Assembly (NCBI RefSeq): GCF_027580225.2 | Contig: NC_073354.2 | Span: forward strand, 5,184,001-5,248,000 | From: Misgurnus anguillicaudatus | Taxonomy: Eukaryota; Chordata; Actinopteri; Cypriniformes; Cobitidae | DNA: 64,000 bases | Direction of reading: 5' to 3' | Notes under the pieces: generated by a model | The model's input: the letters and a program-made list of their open reading frames with translations, nothing else | Databases searched by the model: none | Told to the model about the DNA's origin: nothing | Made by a program: the position numbers and the translations under genes | Part shown: positions 1-12,167 of the stretch, piece after piece | How the letters are laid out: every line of letters begins with the position of its first letter | How positions within the stretch are numbered: the first letter of the stretch is position 1

Positions 1-302
1 GCTCAATCGGGCAGAAAAACCTACATGTAAACACCTTAATTGATCAGATTAACGTTGATCAGACTGAAATTTTGATCGAATTGAAAGGGGTAATGTAGAT
101 CTATCTGCTGTAGAAAACACAACTTTTTTAAACATATGCACTAGGTTCAAGACGTGGGGTTCAAATTTCAGACATTAAAGTTGATACTTTAAGGAAACTA
201 TTAAATAGTGTAACTCTAGCAATCACTGAGCAACAAATTTTAACATGCAAATCTGAACACTGTGCTAAAAAAATTATGGGGGGATACTCCATCAGTCATG
301 TA

Positions 303-453
303 AGCAATATCGCTCGAGTAGGAGTGTGATATAGCTCTATATCATCACGGCTGTGATTAGGCCAGAGGCACGAGGCCGCAGGCCGAGTGCCGGAGGCAAT
401 CACAGCCGTGATGATATAGAGCTATATCACACGACTCCGAGAGCGATATTGCT
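303..453. repeat. Foldback hairpin with GC-rich apical loop
   Basis: Near-perfect inverted arms of about 53 bp run from AGCAATATCGCTCGAG (left) to GAGAGCGATATTGCTT (right) and include TGATATAGCTCTATATCATC. The loop GAGGCACGAGGCCGCAGGCC is itself palindromic. The same architecture, with AAGCAATA ends, CTCGAG, ACGGCTG and a GGCACTC..CGTGCC apex, recurs at 8822-8969 and, decayed, at 53046-53180. It is probably the subterminal hairpin of a larger non-autonomous element whose borders I could not define. Confidence 0.8.
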
Positions 454-3400
454 TTTATACAACAGTTCGACGGCACACGTTTGAAAAACGAAAACTAGAA
501 AACAACAACGGAGTAATTTTAAAAGCCTCTTTGTTTGAGAACTACTTCTTCCGCCACGGATTTGAGGGCGGCCAGAATGACAGGTAACACTTTCGGCTGC
601 TTTGAATCTCATATTAACTCAATGGACGGATTCGCCGTTTTTAAATATTACAATTTCTTGGTCACAAAGTGTAGTTTTAAGATTAGTTCAGTCGAGAATG
701 TATATGTATTATATTTAAATCTGCAGTCGATTAGTAAAGATAGCGCCTGTTTGAACGTTTGCTTAGTGAGATTCGGTACGTATGAGAACCAAAGCATGAG
801 CGGACGTCAGTGTTCACTCGCCCCGCTGACCACCGCCCTCTCTGGGCTACATCTCTGAAAGGGATTCCCTGGCTCTCATGTTGGCCTGATAGTCAAAAAT
901 GATATCAAATCAGCAGTATTTGGTGTCATGATGAAACTATTACTTGTTTTCTTATTCATATTTAGTGTCTTTTGTGTTGTTATTGTTTTGGCGCGAGGTA
1001 AAAGTTAATAAAACTATACTTCTATAATGTTACTATTGGTTTACCATTTCATCGTAACGCGATACGAGCACTCGGTTATTATTAGACTTCGTACTTGTCA
1101 GTACTATATAAAACTGTTTTTTATAAGTGTCAGAGAGATGTTTTTGCATGCTGCTTATAAATATACCAGTGGCGATATCTCATAACATGTTTTAATAAGC
1201 CTCTTTCACACAGTAATTCTGGTAAATTACCATGAATTTACCAGAATGAATTTACCAGTAAATACAAAAATGTGCTGTTCACACACGCAGTGGCGTTCCG
1301 TTATTTTACCAGTAAGACATCATTCACACATCAGTATCAAAATACCGGTAAATTCGTTGAGAAAGCGGAAGTACCTGTAGCATGCGGCGAGCTCAGTGTT
1401 GTATTTGTAAACAATCCACGTCGTTCATAACCACGGTCTGTATTTTGTTGTTTTCACGTCTGTGGTAAACAGTCGCGAAGTAGAAGGAATATATCCATAT
1501 TTCAAATTTAAAAAACTGTAATAATCCAGTAACAACGACATTTTGGACTCGAACATGATTCACGAGTTTTAGCATAGTGAGCGTTGGTTGCCATGGGTAC
1601 GTTACGCATTGACTTTCGTAAAAATTACCAGAAGCTAGTAATTACAGTTTATAAAGTTTAAAATATGGATATTTTTCTTGCAATATCACATTGATTACTC
1701 ACAAAAGACCTTTTTATTAACCCCTTGGTGCCGTGTGGATTAATTCTGTAAAGGATGGATTCATTTTTTGGGCTTCAAAGTCAGAAGTTATTCCCTGATC
1801 CCTTTTTTTTCACATTATAACCTTGAAAGGCAAGAACCTTTACTAAAATGACTCCAAGTGTGTGTTTGTGTGAAAGCTGATGGACATACGTATCTCGGAT
1901 TACTTGAGGGTGAGTAAAACATGGGGTAATTTTGATATTTGGCTGGAGTATTGCTTTAATGCCTTTTTAAAGGGTACTGCCCCAGTGACAGCTTGGGACC
2001 ATATTTAAAAAAAAATCTAACATTGTAAATGCAAAATTCTACCCACACACTCCACACGAAAGGCTGTGGCTCATTGGGGAGAGTATGGTAGTAACCACAA
2101 GCAAACGGCATCATAGGTTTAATTCCAAGAAAACACAAACTGATAAAAATGTACCTTTTATACTGTAAAAGACTGTCAAGTCATTTTAGATAAAAGCATC
2201 TGCCAAATGCATAAACTTTATCCGCCCGTTTAAAGCAAATATACACGTACGCAGAAACGCATTAAGCCAAGTCGATATAAATTTTCTTTGTCACTCACGC
2301 AGGCACACGGGAGAGCGAGCGTTCATCTGATGTTTCCTGCTGTCGCAATAAATAGAGGATTGGACGAGAGAGGTCTCCTCTCACCTAAAGCCCAATAAAG
2401 ATTTCATTACTCCAGCCTGATCTCAGAGCTGCAATTAAAACCTGACGGCTCGTCCAAGAAAGTGAAAAAGCCAGAGGAGAAGCAGGAAAAGAGAGTGCGC
2501 GTGTGTTTGTAACCTGTTGTGCCATATGGGTATTTTGTCTACTGAATAAATCCTCCCTGCATGCGTTTACCTCCTTTGAAAACAGCACATCATAAAATAA
2601 TAATAACATTGAAAGGCTTTGATTTGGAGTGAATGGCTGATGCAGTTTCCTGTTGTGAGAGAAAAACGTTTAAGCTTTAGTGTGGAGTCCCGCTGAGTTG
2701 AAATCACAGGGGCCAACTCCAGTCAAACATCCCTTTAGATGCAAAACGCACACATATATTGAATAATGCTGGCTTTTAAACAGCAAGAACCCCATTTACA
2801 AACAGATTTCATAACACTGCATTTTATTGAAAGTGTCGGCTGGCCGCAGAACGACATTTTAAACGTGAATTAGTTGTTTTTGATATTGTGTTTAATAAAG
2901 ACTGAAGTGGGAAGGTTTGAGCAACCCATTTCATGTTGTTTCTTTCCTTTCATTCTTTTAAATCTTTATTTATTGGTTATTTTCTTGACACAGGTCTATG
3001 GAGACGTTCAGAGATTTTTAGGAATATTTCTTTTGTAGCACTCCACAAGATCCAAAATCCTTAGAAATGCATTACTAAAGCCGGGCTCAGACTAAAGGAG
3101 TGTTGGACCAGTTTATCCCTGATTTACCCTGATCCTGACAATTTGAGAGGAAATCTTGTCTAGGACCTCGGTTGGTTCCAATGTCCAAATGTGAGACATT
3201 TACAGAATAAATCTCCTCTCCAGTAATATTAAATGTGCCATTTTTCGTGATCCCATTTTTCAAACTTTAGTTAGTGTATAATTTTGCTGTTAGAGCATAA
3301 ATAATACCTGCAAATGATAAAGCTCAAAGTTCAATGTAGGGCTGCATTATGATTAATCGCAACTAATCGTTTGCAGAATAAAAGTTTTTGTTTACATCAT

Positions 3401-3611
3401 ACACTATATGTGTGTGTATTGTGTATAATAAGTATAAATACACGCACGTGCATGTATAATAAAAAAGATGAATATATTAAGTATTTATATATTATATAAA
3501 TTATATATAAATATAAAAATGTATATACACATAATAAATAATTCTTAAATATATACATGTGTATGTATTTATATATACATAATTATTATTCACAATACAC
3601 ACACATATACC
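454..3611. other. Intronic stretch without recognised gene
   Basis: The stretch is mostly unique-looking AT-rich sequence. Two repeat traces are visible. At 1206-1350 there are several inverted and direct GGTAAATTACC / TTTACCAG motifs, probably a MITE remnant. At 1966-2010 ACTGCCCCAGTGACAGCTT is shared with the CACTC element at 13061-13263. A short TTAACCCCTTGGTGCC at 1718 resembles a TTAA-element end. A low-complexity AT stretch with ATATATA and ACACAC runs over 3395-3610. Confidence 0.5.
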
Positions 3612-4139
3612 AACCTGATCTCACGAATTTCCGTGGCATAGTCACGGAATTTTGTGCTAATTTTTCCGTGGCATTCTCACGGATCTCCGCATTTTTCCGT
3701 GGCCCTGCTACGGACTGCCTTTTTCGTGGTATTCTCACGGATTGGTTACTCAACTGTTTTGTCCTATTTTCTTACCATTTTTGCTTCGGTTTAGGGTTAG
3801 ATTTACATGAAATTACATCCCTACCCAAACCCAACTCTAACCCCAACGCCAGGCGACAATTGTTTAAAGTTTAGAAAATATAAAAGAATAAATCAGAAAA
3901 AATAGTATAAACCAATAGTTAAAGTGACATACTAATGCAAACACCAAATCTAACCCTAAACCGAAGCGAAAATGGTTTGAAAATAGGAAAAAGCAGTTGA
4001 GTAACCAATACGTGAGAATGCCACGAAAAAGGCAGTCCGTAGCAGGGCCACGGAAAAATGCGGAGATCCGTGAGAATGCCACGGAAAAATTAGCACAAAA
4101 TTCCGTGACTATCCCACGGAACTTTGTGAGATCATGTTG
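3612..4139. mobile_element. Long foldback element A (CCGTGG arms, GGTTTAGGGTTAG core)
   Basis: Inverted arms of about 195 bp (3612-3806 and 3948-4139) start AACCTGATCTCACGAA and end GTGAGATCATGTTG. The flanks CATATACC and CATATACT suggest an 8-bp target duplication with one mismatch. Each arm holds four copies of a mini-palindrome, TTTTTCCGTGGCATTCTCAC then GG. The centre carries CGGTTTAGGGTTAGATTT and the related ACTCTAACCCCAACGCCAGG. It is non-autonomous. Compare 13561, 24411 and 49091. Confidence 0.8.
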
Positions 4140-4266
4140 CATATACTGTATGATGTAAACAAAAACTTTTATTCTGCAAAAGATTAGTTTTGATTAGTTG
4201 TTATATAGTTCAATACAATACAAAAAATGTCTGGTTTACTACAGGGCTCTACTTCCCAGGTAAAGC

Positions 4267-4425
4267 CGGTTTCATCAGACGCATGTGCATTGTCGCGGTT
4301 ACGCATCTGGATGGAACTTAACTTCCGATCTCTGTTTGTTAAATGGTTTGGCTAGTGGCTAAACTGAACTCTGGAACAAAAATACCTCATCGAAAATAAC
4401 TAATGTTTTGGTTTCCTAAAAATTT
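4267..4425. repeat. Fragment of the TATAGACG element family
   Basis: The text GGAACTTAACTTCCGATCT, the following GCTAAACTGA and TGGTTTCCTA align with the left half of the element at 40939-41243. A right-half fragment lies at about 8138-8316 (TTACCGGAAGTTA, then GTGCTGAAACTGTCTA). Only halves remain at these two sites. Confidence 0.5.
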
Positions 4426-5427
4426 GTGGAGACGGCAATCATTGATCACTTCTATGCTAAGGAAGGTTTGGCAGCCAATCTGTAGTTAACATTGCATACA
4501 TTATATAGGGGAGATCCGGAGCAGAAGTAATGCATCTTTGACAGTTTGACAGCATCTGTCAAAGATTAGCAATGACAGCATCTTTAGCAAGCAACCCTTG
4601 ACAGAGCTATAAATATCACGTTATTCTGTTCATGTACGTCCAGAAAGTTGTTTTTGACTGTGATAAGTAAATTCCTAAAGCTGTCGTTTTTTTCTTATAA
4701 CGCGTTTTGTTTCTGGTTTCATGTGTTACAGTACTGATAAATCTACAGGTTATTTAGTGCTCTAACACATACTGAAGTTTGCCTTCTAAGAGTTTTTTTT
4801 TTTTAAATAAAAGTAAATCAAATTTAAATGTCGGGAGTTCCTGTCGGGATGTTTTGTCCCGCTGCTAATACTGTTGCATTATGTTGAACATTTATATTAT
4901 TCTAATTTGATTTAATTTCATTTTCATAGTGTTCATATTGTTGAAAAAAAAAATATTCTCAAAAATCATGAGTCGTGTTGCTTTTGAGAGATTTGATGAA
5001 ACTGAAATTTAAAATGAAAAGGTAACTGAATTATTTTTTGCAAAGATAAACAACTAAATATAATTCCAGCTACATATTAACTCATTCCCCGACAGAATTT
5101 TTTGTGATTTCCACATAAGTTTCGCCAAATGCCTTTCAGGAAAATGTTCTTCTATAAAAGATAAACATACAAATATATCAAATGAAAGAACAGACCCTTT
5201 GCTTTCAAACAAACAAACAAAATAAGGAAAAAAATTTATCCTATCTTCATTTGTTCTTTTTTATAATCTCTTAAATATGGGTAGGTTTCTTCAAAAATAC
5301 CAAATTTTGAACAAAAAGATGAAATATTAGCATTTTGGTAAAGGAATTTTGTTAGAGATCAGTTTTAGAACTATGAGCAAAACATACACAGTTTGTAAAA
5401 TTAGTTGTTGCTTTAAGTTTTATAATA

Positions 5428-6446
5428 CAGTTTTTCTCAATTGCTTTGGCACATTTTTCGCAACAGTCTTATTATTCTCTAAACTGTGAGTGCAAATGTC
5501 ACAACTGTTTGCTGGAACTTCAGAACTTATTTGCATGTCTGCAAAATGAAGTTACACACCCAAAACATTTTATTCATGCTTCAAAACCTAGTTATCTTGT
5601 CAGTAATTTGGCCAAGGGCACCAAAATATAAAGTATTTTTGTCATTGTGTGAGCAACACTGGTCAAAATGTTTAGTTGTTTTTTCACCATGAAAGTCTAC
5701 CATAGAAAATAAGGTTTCATAACAAATCGTAATAATTGAGAAGAGTCAACAGTACATAGAAAAAAGTAAATGAACATTTCTATTTATTCACTTCATTTAT
5801 TTTTGTATGTGTATAACATTTAAACTGAAATCTTGCTTGTCCAATTGCTGTACATTTCATATTTCCTATGTTACAAAAAAAAAAAAAAAAAAGAAAATAA
5901 CTACAAAATAACCTCAATGAAAAACTAATTATTCTTGTTGAACATCCTGTCGCTCTTGTTGGACATCCTGTCGCTCTTGTTGGTCAGGCCAAAGATTTTC
6001 ATCCACATCACATCTTATGTTTTCCATTGCTATGCACCAGGGAAAAAACCTCCAATGAAGCAGACACCACAAACAACATCAATGTCAGATATTAATGGAA
6101 TGTACATGCATGTTTAGTAGTTTTTGATAAGTGAATGGATCGTTTTGAATGTGATGGCGTACACGATGACAAATGATTGAGAAGTTGTGAAGAGTTTGAC
6201 AGTTTAAGTGAGAATTGACTCATCAGTTTTGATCAACAAGCCATATGCAATTAGTTGTTGGGCAAACTGCAGACGATTGTACTTATTGTTTGCACACATG
6301 TGCCAAAGCATTTGCAATTTGCTCAAATCAATAAGAAATTCCAATCTGATGTGAACAATAAGCTAATTGTTTAGAGATCTGATCTTATTGTTTTGGAAAA
6401 TAAAATTTTCATTTGAGAATTGAGCCAAAGCAATTGAGAAAAACTG
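5428..6446. mobile_element. TA-flanked DNA transposon, non-autonomous (Tc1/mariner-like ends)
   Basis: Perfect TIRs of about 23 bp, CAGTTTTTCTCAATTGCTTT... and ...GCCAAAGCAATTGAGAAAAA then CTG, are flanked on both sides by TA. The 1019-bp interior has no intact transposase, only a poly(A) tract (5876-5893) and two copies of CATCCTGTCGCTCTTGTTGG at about 5943-5982. CAGT ends with a TA target fit the IS630/Tc1/mariner superfamily. Confidence 0.85.
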
Positions 6447-6536
6447 TAAATTGGTTAAGTGGATAATAGTGGAATTATAGATTACCATAAAACTCGTGAA
6501 GAAGGCGTCATTGGCAGGGAAATGTTTTCTCTTAAG

Positions 6537-6754
6537 AGGCTTTATGCCCAGCTGCACTACTTCCTGAACTTCAGCCAGCTCCTTGTTTCCTGTCTGCCAT
6601 TATTGGACAAACTGATTAATCCAGGTGTGTCTGATTATTGTTGTTGTGACTACTGAGGTCAGGCACACCTGGATTAATCAGTTTGTCCAATAATGGCAGA
6701 CAGGAAACAAGGAGCTGGCTGAAGTTCAGGAAGTAGTGCAGCTAGGCATAAAAC
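6537..6754. mobile_element. Foldback MITE with 95-bp arms
   Basis: Left arm 6537-6631 and right arm 6660-6754 are inverted with only a few mismatches (AGGCTTTATGCCCAGCTGCA versus AGGTTTTATGCCTAGCTGCA), separated by about 28 bp. It splits the TTAA element at the point equivalent to CTCTTAA/TTGACGAG in copy 2. No reading frame is supported. Confidence 0.8.
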
Positions 6755-7019
6755 CTATTGACGAGATAATTTGTCAATGGCTGGGAAAGAGTTACTAAAA
6801 AAAGTGTAAAGCAAAAAAATCTATCTTGTTCTGTTGTGTTACTTTTGACCCAGCTGATGGGGTCAAGAGTAACAATGCGCTACTTATGTTCAAAGTGAAA
6901 TTATACTGAAGTCGTTTTACATTTGTACAAAATTACACCTGGTATTGATAGAGCACACTTGTGAGTTATTGAACACAGCAAAAATATCTCTGTCTAAAAC
7001 ATTATCTTTTTCTGAAAAT

Positions 7020-8084
7020 TAGGGCTGGGATAAACGATTATTTTTTAAACGATTAATCTAGCGATTATTTTTTCGATGCATCGATTAATCTAACGATTCA
7101 TTTTATCAGTCCGATTCGACTTCGATTCGATTCGATTCTCGATTATCTCCCCATTAATTAACGAATAGCAATTTATACATGTTGATTTACATATCTGAAT
7201 GTAAACATTTCAATATATGTTTATTGCTCTTAAAATTTCTAAATATAAAAAGACTATACAAGTGCAAAATAATTCATTCTTAGTCAGAGGTAGCATTCAA
7301 TAAAGCGTTTGCAGCTCATACTGTGCAGTTTAGTAACCATATAAAAATCTCAAGTTCAAATTACTTTATTTTACATGCATTTATGAGCAAAACCTCTTCA
7401 ATGTGCCTTTTGATGGTCAGTGTAACTTTTTTAACCTGATTTGTTTAATCCACGTTGTTTTCGTGCTGTTCTAGTCCATTTAATGACAGATATAAACACA
7501 ATTATAGACTTAAGAAGCACATATATTATTAAATCTCTTTCTCTTAAGTTTGTTCAGATAGATTAGGACTCATTTACTGCTGGACAGAGAGTGAATGAAA
7601 GTGCAGTCTTCTGGCAACAGTGACATATTTCATTGCTTTCTGTTAAATTGCTCAAATGACTGCTTAATACACACTTGTCATCACATTTATGATTTTATGG
7701 TAAAATGACACTTTTTCGCGTAAATCCACGAGCATTTAAACCATAAACAAAGCACCTTAACTTTAATTGAGCGCGAGCAGCGCAGCAGAACTGACGCAGA
7801 AACGATTGCAGCACTGTTGCTACAGAGCCGCGAGCTCGTGCTGCTCAAGCAGCGGAGTGCATGATTGTTAACATGGGCGTTGAAAAACCACGCGCCGCGC
7901 GGCCGCAGGCACTACTCACCCTTGCTGTGTGAATTTGTGAAATCGGCATGGACTGAAGCCACTCGCGTTGCTACTACTCTACGACGCCACCTTTTTGGGT
8001 CTGATGAATCAACGCGCACATTTTGCGTCAACGTATTTTTTGCGTCGACGTCGTCGATTACGTCGACGCGTTGTCCCAGCCCTA
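7020..8084. mobile_element. hAT-type non-autonomous DNA transposon (TAGGGCTGGG ends)
   Basis: The element starts TAGGGCTGGGATAAACGATT and ends CGTTGTCCCAGCCCTA. It is flanked by a perfect 8-bp duplication CTGAAAAT (7012-7019 and 8085-8092). The subterminal regions carry CGATTAAT-rich and GTCGACG-rich repeats, typical of transposase-binding arrays. The 1065 bp encode no transposase. The short frame at 7865-8119 is chance. Confidence 0.9.
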
Positions 8085-8309
8085 CTGAAAATGGTACTTT
8101 TGCCCCTGCTCTCCCCTAGGACACATTTTACACAGTAACGTTAGTTCAGTGTAGTTTTAGATACGCTTTAGCTATGTCTTGAAGTAAGGTAGTCTACTTG
8201 TTGTTTATTTCGCTTGTTATTAGAAATAAACTACTGTAAAAAAAATTGAGTTTACCGGAAGTTAAGTTTGTGCCACAAAACCGTTTGTTTATGTTGTTAG
8301 TGCTGAAAC

Positions 8310-9014
8310 TGTCTAAACTAAATAGCACCAAAAGCTCGTAATCATTGGGGAACCATTTTTAGTGCTATATAGCACCTAAGAAGAACCATCTGGGGGTGAT
8401 ATAGCACCACTATAGCACCAGGTATGGTCCTATGTAGAACAATATGGTTCTACAAAGTTGCTACACAGGTGCTATATGGCACTTACAATGGTTCCCCTAT
8501 GATTATAAAACGGTTAGTTCCAATCCTTGATTCTGATTGGTCAATAGGTGTGCTTTATTCACAATAAAACACTGCTATGACCGCTTCACCCAACGCTTCT
8601 ATTTAATATCACTGCGCCCTTAGCAACACCCTTAGCAACACATAAACATATAATGAGACAAAGTCTGAGAACAGTTTGTTGTTTTTATTTGAGCTTTCAT
8701 GTTGTTGTTCACAGTCAGGGACTATTTTTTCTAGCGGAAGGAATGCTTTTATTGATTTAACTTCATGAAAGTTGCACTAATATTTTTTTTACTTTAATAT
8801 TGTGCGGTAACCGTTTTATAAAAGCAATAAGGTACTCGAGGCAAGTGCTGTATCGTGAATAAGTAACGGCTGAAGGGGTTGCAGGCACTCCGCTTCGCGT
8901 CGTGCCTAACAACGCCCTTCAGCCGTTACTTATTCACGATACAGCACAGCCTCTCGTACCTTATTGCTTACTTATGAGCCAGTGAAGCTCTTTTAGTGTA
9001 GCACCGTTTGTTTT
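8310..9014. mobile_element. Palindromic CACTC-type element interrupted by another repeat
   Basis: The left part (8310-8510) carries AGCACC / GGTGCTATAT inverted motifs that match the intact palindromic element at 53284-53588. Its right terminus GTTTTTAGAGTG is found at 9003-9014, after a 0.47-kb insertion at about 8505-8975. The insertion includes the hairpin 8822-8969. The left TIR is decayed. Confidence 0.65.
8822..8969. repeat. Foldback hairpin with GC-rich apical loop, second copy
   Basis: Arms AAGCAATAAGGTACTCGAGG... and ...CCTCTCGTACCTTATTGCTT enclose GTATCGTGAATAAGTAACGG and its complement. The apex is GGCACTCCGCTTCGCGTCGT then GCC. The arms differ from those at 303-453, while the ends and apex share the pattern. 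A decayed relative with its flanks in reverse order lies at 53046-53280. Confidence 0.8.
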
Positions 9015-10136
9015 TAGAGTGTACAGTATATGATGACAATATTTGTAATTTTTGACAAACCTGCGCCTACCGGAATACACCAAGGCGTGACCTTGTTGCG
9101 TTTCCAAAGAGAAGAGAAAGAGTTGCATTAGTAGAGTGTTTTGTTTTAACCTTTTCAGACAATGTGCGCTACACTGCTGTCGAATCACAACACACTTAAC
9201 AAACTACACAATCAGAACTTGTTGCGTATTTCTGAAGGAGGGACTTCATAGAACAAGGAAGACATCAGACCGTTTTTAGGACAGTGAAAACAGCATTATA
9301 GAGATAAGTAAATGAAATTGCCACCGTAAACACAATCAAAGCTTCGAAAACCAGAACCTTTAAACTAACAATTTATATTAATGATTTTAAATTGGGATGA
9401 TTAAGTTGGGATGATCATGTCGGTACAGTACATTCACAATAACTCAAAACCCAAAGTCTTGGTCTCGGTTTAGGTGATATCGATTACAACACTGCCAATA
9501 ACCCAGCATGTGTTTTTTAAAGCCTACAGGTATTTGCTTCAACCGTCACTACCATGCTTGCAAACAAGTAGTATAAAAAGTAGGCCTATTACTACTTCTG
9601 TGCTGCCTTCACGGTTATTTATAAGACACGCTTTATTACTTGTTTGTTCGGCATAGCCTGTAATATAGGTCCAGCTCCTGCGTATCTCCTTCCTATGCTT
9701 TGTTTGAAAAGAACTGTGAGGATGAAGAAGAAATGGTATTTGGTGGGCTGTAATAAATTGGTGTTGGAGCACTAGGCTAGCTTCAGCTGATAAGAAGGCC
9801 GTGTTGGAGCAGATGAGATGGAGCAGGGCGCTGATGCATATCTAGCAGGCTGTGTGGATGGGATCAGACTCAGCCTGGGCCGTAATGACTCGGCTGCAGT
9901 GTTTGATCAAAGATGTGAAGAGCGCTACACCGCTCCTTAGCATCACAATGTCACAAAGTGCTAAGAGACAAACTGCCAGATGCTGTTTTAAGAACACACT
10001 AGATCAATTCTGCATTACTTATGGCAGGTTTTAATATGGGCATGTCACTTCCCACTCGAGTATTATATATGGGATAAGAACCATTTTAGAAGCTGGACAA
10101 ATTCATCTCTGTGTATGATAAGACTTTCTCACTCCC

Positions 10137-10139
<3 letters not shown>
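9015..10139. other. Intronic stretch without recognised gene
   Basis: No repeat family, coding exon or RNA gene was recognised. The reading frames here are short, lack recognisable domains and have no splice context. Confidence 0.4.

Positions 10140-10230
<91 letters not shown>
10140..10230. repeat. (CT)n microsatellite
   Basis: About 45 CT units with a single CG interruption at 10201. Confidence 0.97.
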
Positions 10231-11755
10231 AGTACAGAGGTTTAGCTGTGGTTTCATTTAACGGGTTTGGCTACACTGATTTTTATCTTAAACTACAATA
10301 TGTCATTTCTTCTGTCTCTATTTATATCTAGGCATCAATGTAATAAATAATAAGAAATAGCCTTTTTAGTTTTAAGGAGTTAAAGGTACATGTTTTCTAA
10401 GCATGAAGTTAAAGTGTATGATTTTAGCAGTTTCCAGCAGGCTTTTATTTTAGCAGTCTATCAGCACAACCCTAGCATGCACTTAGAGGGTTTTGCAGCG
10501 AAAGACAGTCAAATTAGTTCAATATCAATGAAATGACTAAGGTGACATTTGTGAAAATAAGGCACTTGTTTTGCATCTGAACTCTAAATGTATCACTCTG
10601 TAAAATAATTTGTATGTGAACGGTCACAAAGTGCTCCTTTACAAAGTAATATAGCCATATACATTTTGACCAAAATTGGCAACCGAGAGATCACATGGCT
10701 GTCAAAACCATTATATGTGACCTACCCACTTTTTTCTTGAATTTAGTGCATATGCCTGTTCACTTGTCACAGCGCCTTCAATGAAATCCATTCCACCAGA
10801 GGAATGCCTTTAATAAACTAAACTCCGTTCCACGTTTTAGTTACAACCTTGACTTCCATGCTGCTGTTTACTTTAATTCATTCCACTTATAAATATAAAT
10901 TAAACTAAAAATTCAATTAAAACATTTTGTGTTTTCACTACTTTCGCCCAACACACTCCAAGACACAACAAGAAAAGCTTTTAGGCTATAAAAGCAACTT
11001 TTTAATTAAAAGGCACCACGATACAAGAAAATGGGATCTACTCCAGACCCACCCACTTTTTTTTGCTTCCGCCCATGACAGATCAACATTAACAAGGATG
11101 TGTACAGTAAATAAAAAAAATTACAGTTTAAAACAAAGTATCATCTCAATTGCACTGAGCAAATTCAGACATAAAAGTGATTTTTGTGCATTTTTAAACA
11201 AATCTGATTGAATGAAAATAACACTTTTGGCAACAAGCAATAATAAGTAGTGGTAAATGGTAACAAAAGAAATATACTTGTCTTATTACATTTCAATTTT
11301 CTATCATTATATCTGCCTGCAAAGCTCCTGTAGGATATGTTGAGCTTTCTAAGGACAACTGCAGTGGGAGATAGTGATGAACGAGACAGCAGTGGGATTT
11401 TATGTTGGAGAGGGTTTTGGCGCGAGTCCGCTTACCCTGACAGCTGCTCAATTAGACGTTTCAGATAACTCACCCTTAAACAGAAAGAAGCTGTTTCAGC
11501 ATGTCAAACCTCTTGTAAACTGTCTGAATAGATTATGTCGGCTACATGGTGGCACGGTCTAACCAGAACGAAGGAATTAGCCAAAGCTGTCAGAGTTCTA
11601 CACGAGATCCAGCTAAGCTAACACAGAATTAGTCATGTTCTAGTGATCACCTGACTTCTGCCCGAGCCTAATTGGATGATGTAATAAAAAAAAATCTCAG
11701 CTAGTTCTAAATGCTGACTTTTTCAACTGTGAGTTCACCCAAAGATAGAAAAAAA
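10231..11755. other. Intronic stretch without recognised gene
   Basis: AT-rich intronic sequence with no repeat termini or conserved peptide that I recognise. Confidence 0.4.
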
Positions 11756-12167
11756 CTTCAAAACTGCACCTATACTGTCACTGGGTGATCCTTTTGTACC
11801 TTTACAAGTAAACAAAACAGCTGTTCATGTTGTGTACCTTTAAAGGTACAGTTATATGTTTTGTAGCCCTAACATTTAACTGGTACAAAATAGGTCCTTA
11901 AAGGTCACAATAGGTCCTTATGGTATAATATTGTACCCAAAAAGGTACAGTGTGTTGCATACCAAAAAGGAACTTTTAAGGGTACCACCTCAGTGGTCAC
12001 CAGCATACCAGCACCAAAACACATGTATGCTGGCTTTGCTGGTATAACTAGCATGGGATGCTGGTGCTGGTATGCTGATGACCACCAGCATGAACCAGCA
12101 TGGGAATTATGGACACAACATATGCTGGTCTTGCTGGTATGCTGGTTTTTCAACAGGGCTGTTTTTT
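11756..12167. repeat. GGTACA-rich repeat followed by an ACCAGCA foldback
   Basis: The stretch 11756-11985 has repeated TGTACCTTT / AAAGGTACA motifs, like the element at 13061-13263 without clear ends. The stretch 11994-12160 is a palindrome-rich array of ACCAGCATACCAGCA and TGCTGGTATGCTGG ending in TTTTTCAACAGGGCT, a MITE type common in fish. The frames across it are artefacts of the repeat. Confidence 0.6.

Larger units (their letters stand above)
5081..6791. mobile_element. TTAA-flanked non-autonomous element, copy 1, interrupted twice
   Basis: It starts after TTAA (5077-5080) with CTCATTCCCCGAC and ends TGGCTGGGAAAGAG before a decayed TTAC. It matches the intact 478-bp copy at 23841-24318 across internal blocks such as AAATGAAAGAACAGACCCT and ATATGGGTAGGTTTCT. 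It is split by a TA-flanked element (5428-6446) and by a foldback (about 6537-6754), so it is older than both. TTAA targets suggest the piggyBac or Kolobok group. No transposase is present. Confidence 0.75.

Noticed and set aside
3790..3850. GGTTTAGGGTTAG and CTAACCC motifs suggesting interstitial telomeric repeat
   Set aside because: There is no run of TTAGGG units. The motif is embedded in a core sequence shared by several foldback elements, so it belongs to that family.
7865..8119. 84-codon frame at the right end of the hAT-type element
   Set aside because: It crosses the transposon terminus and target duplication and has no transposase motif.
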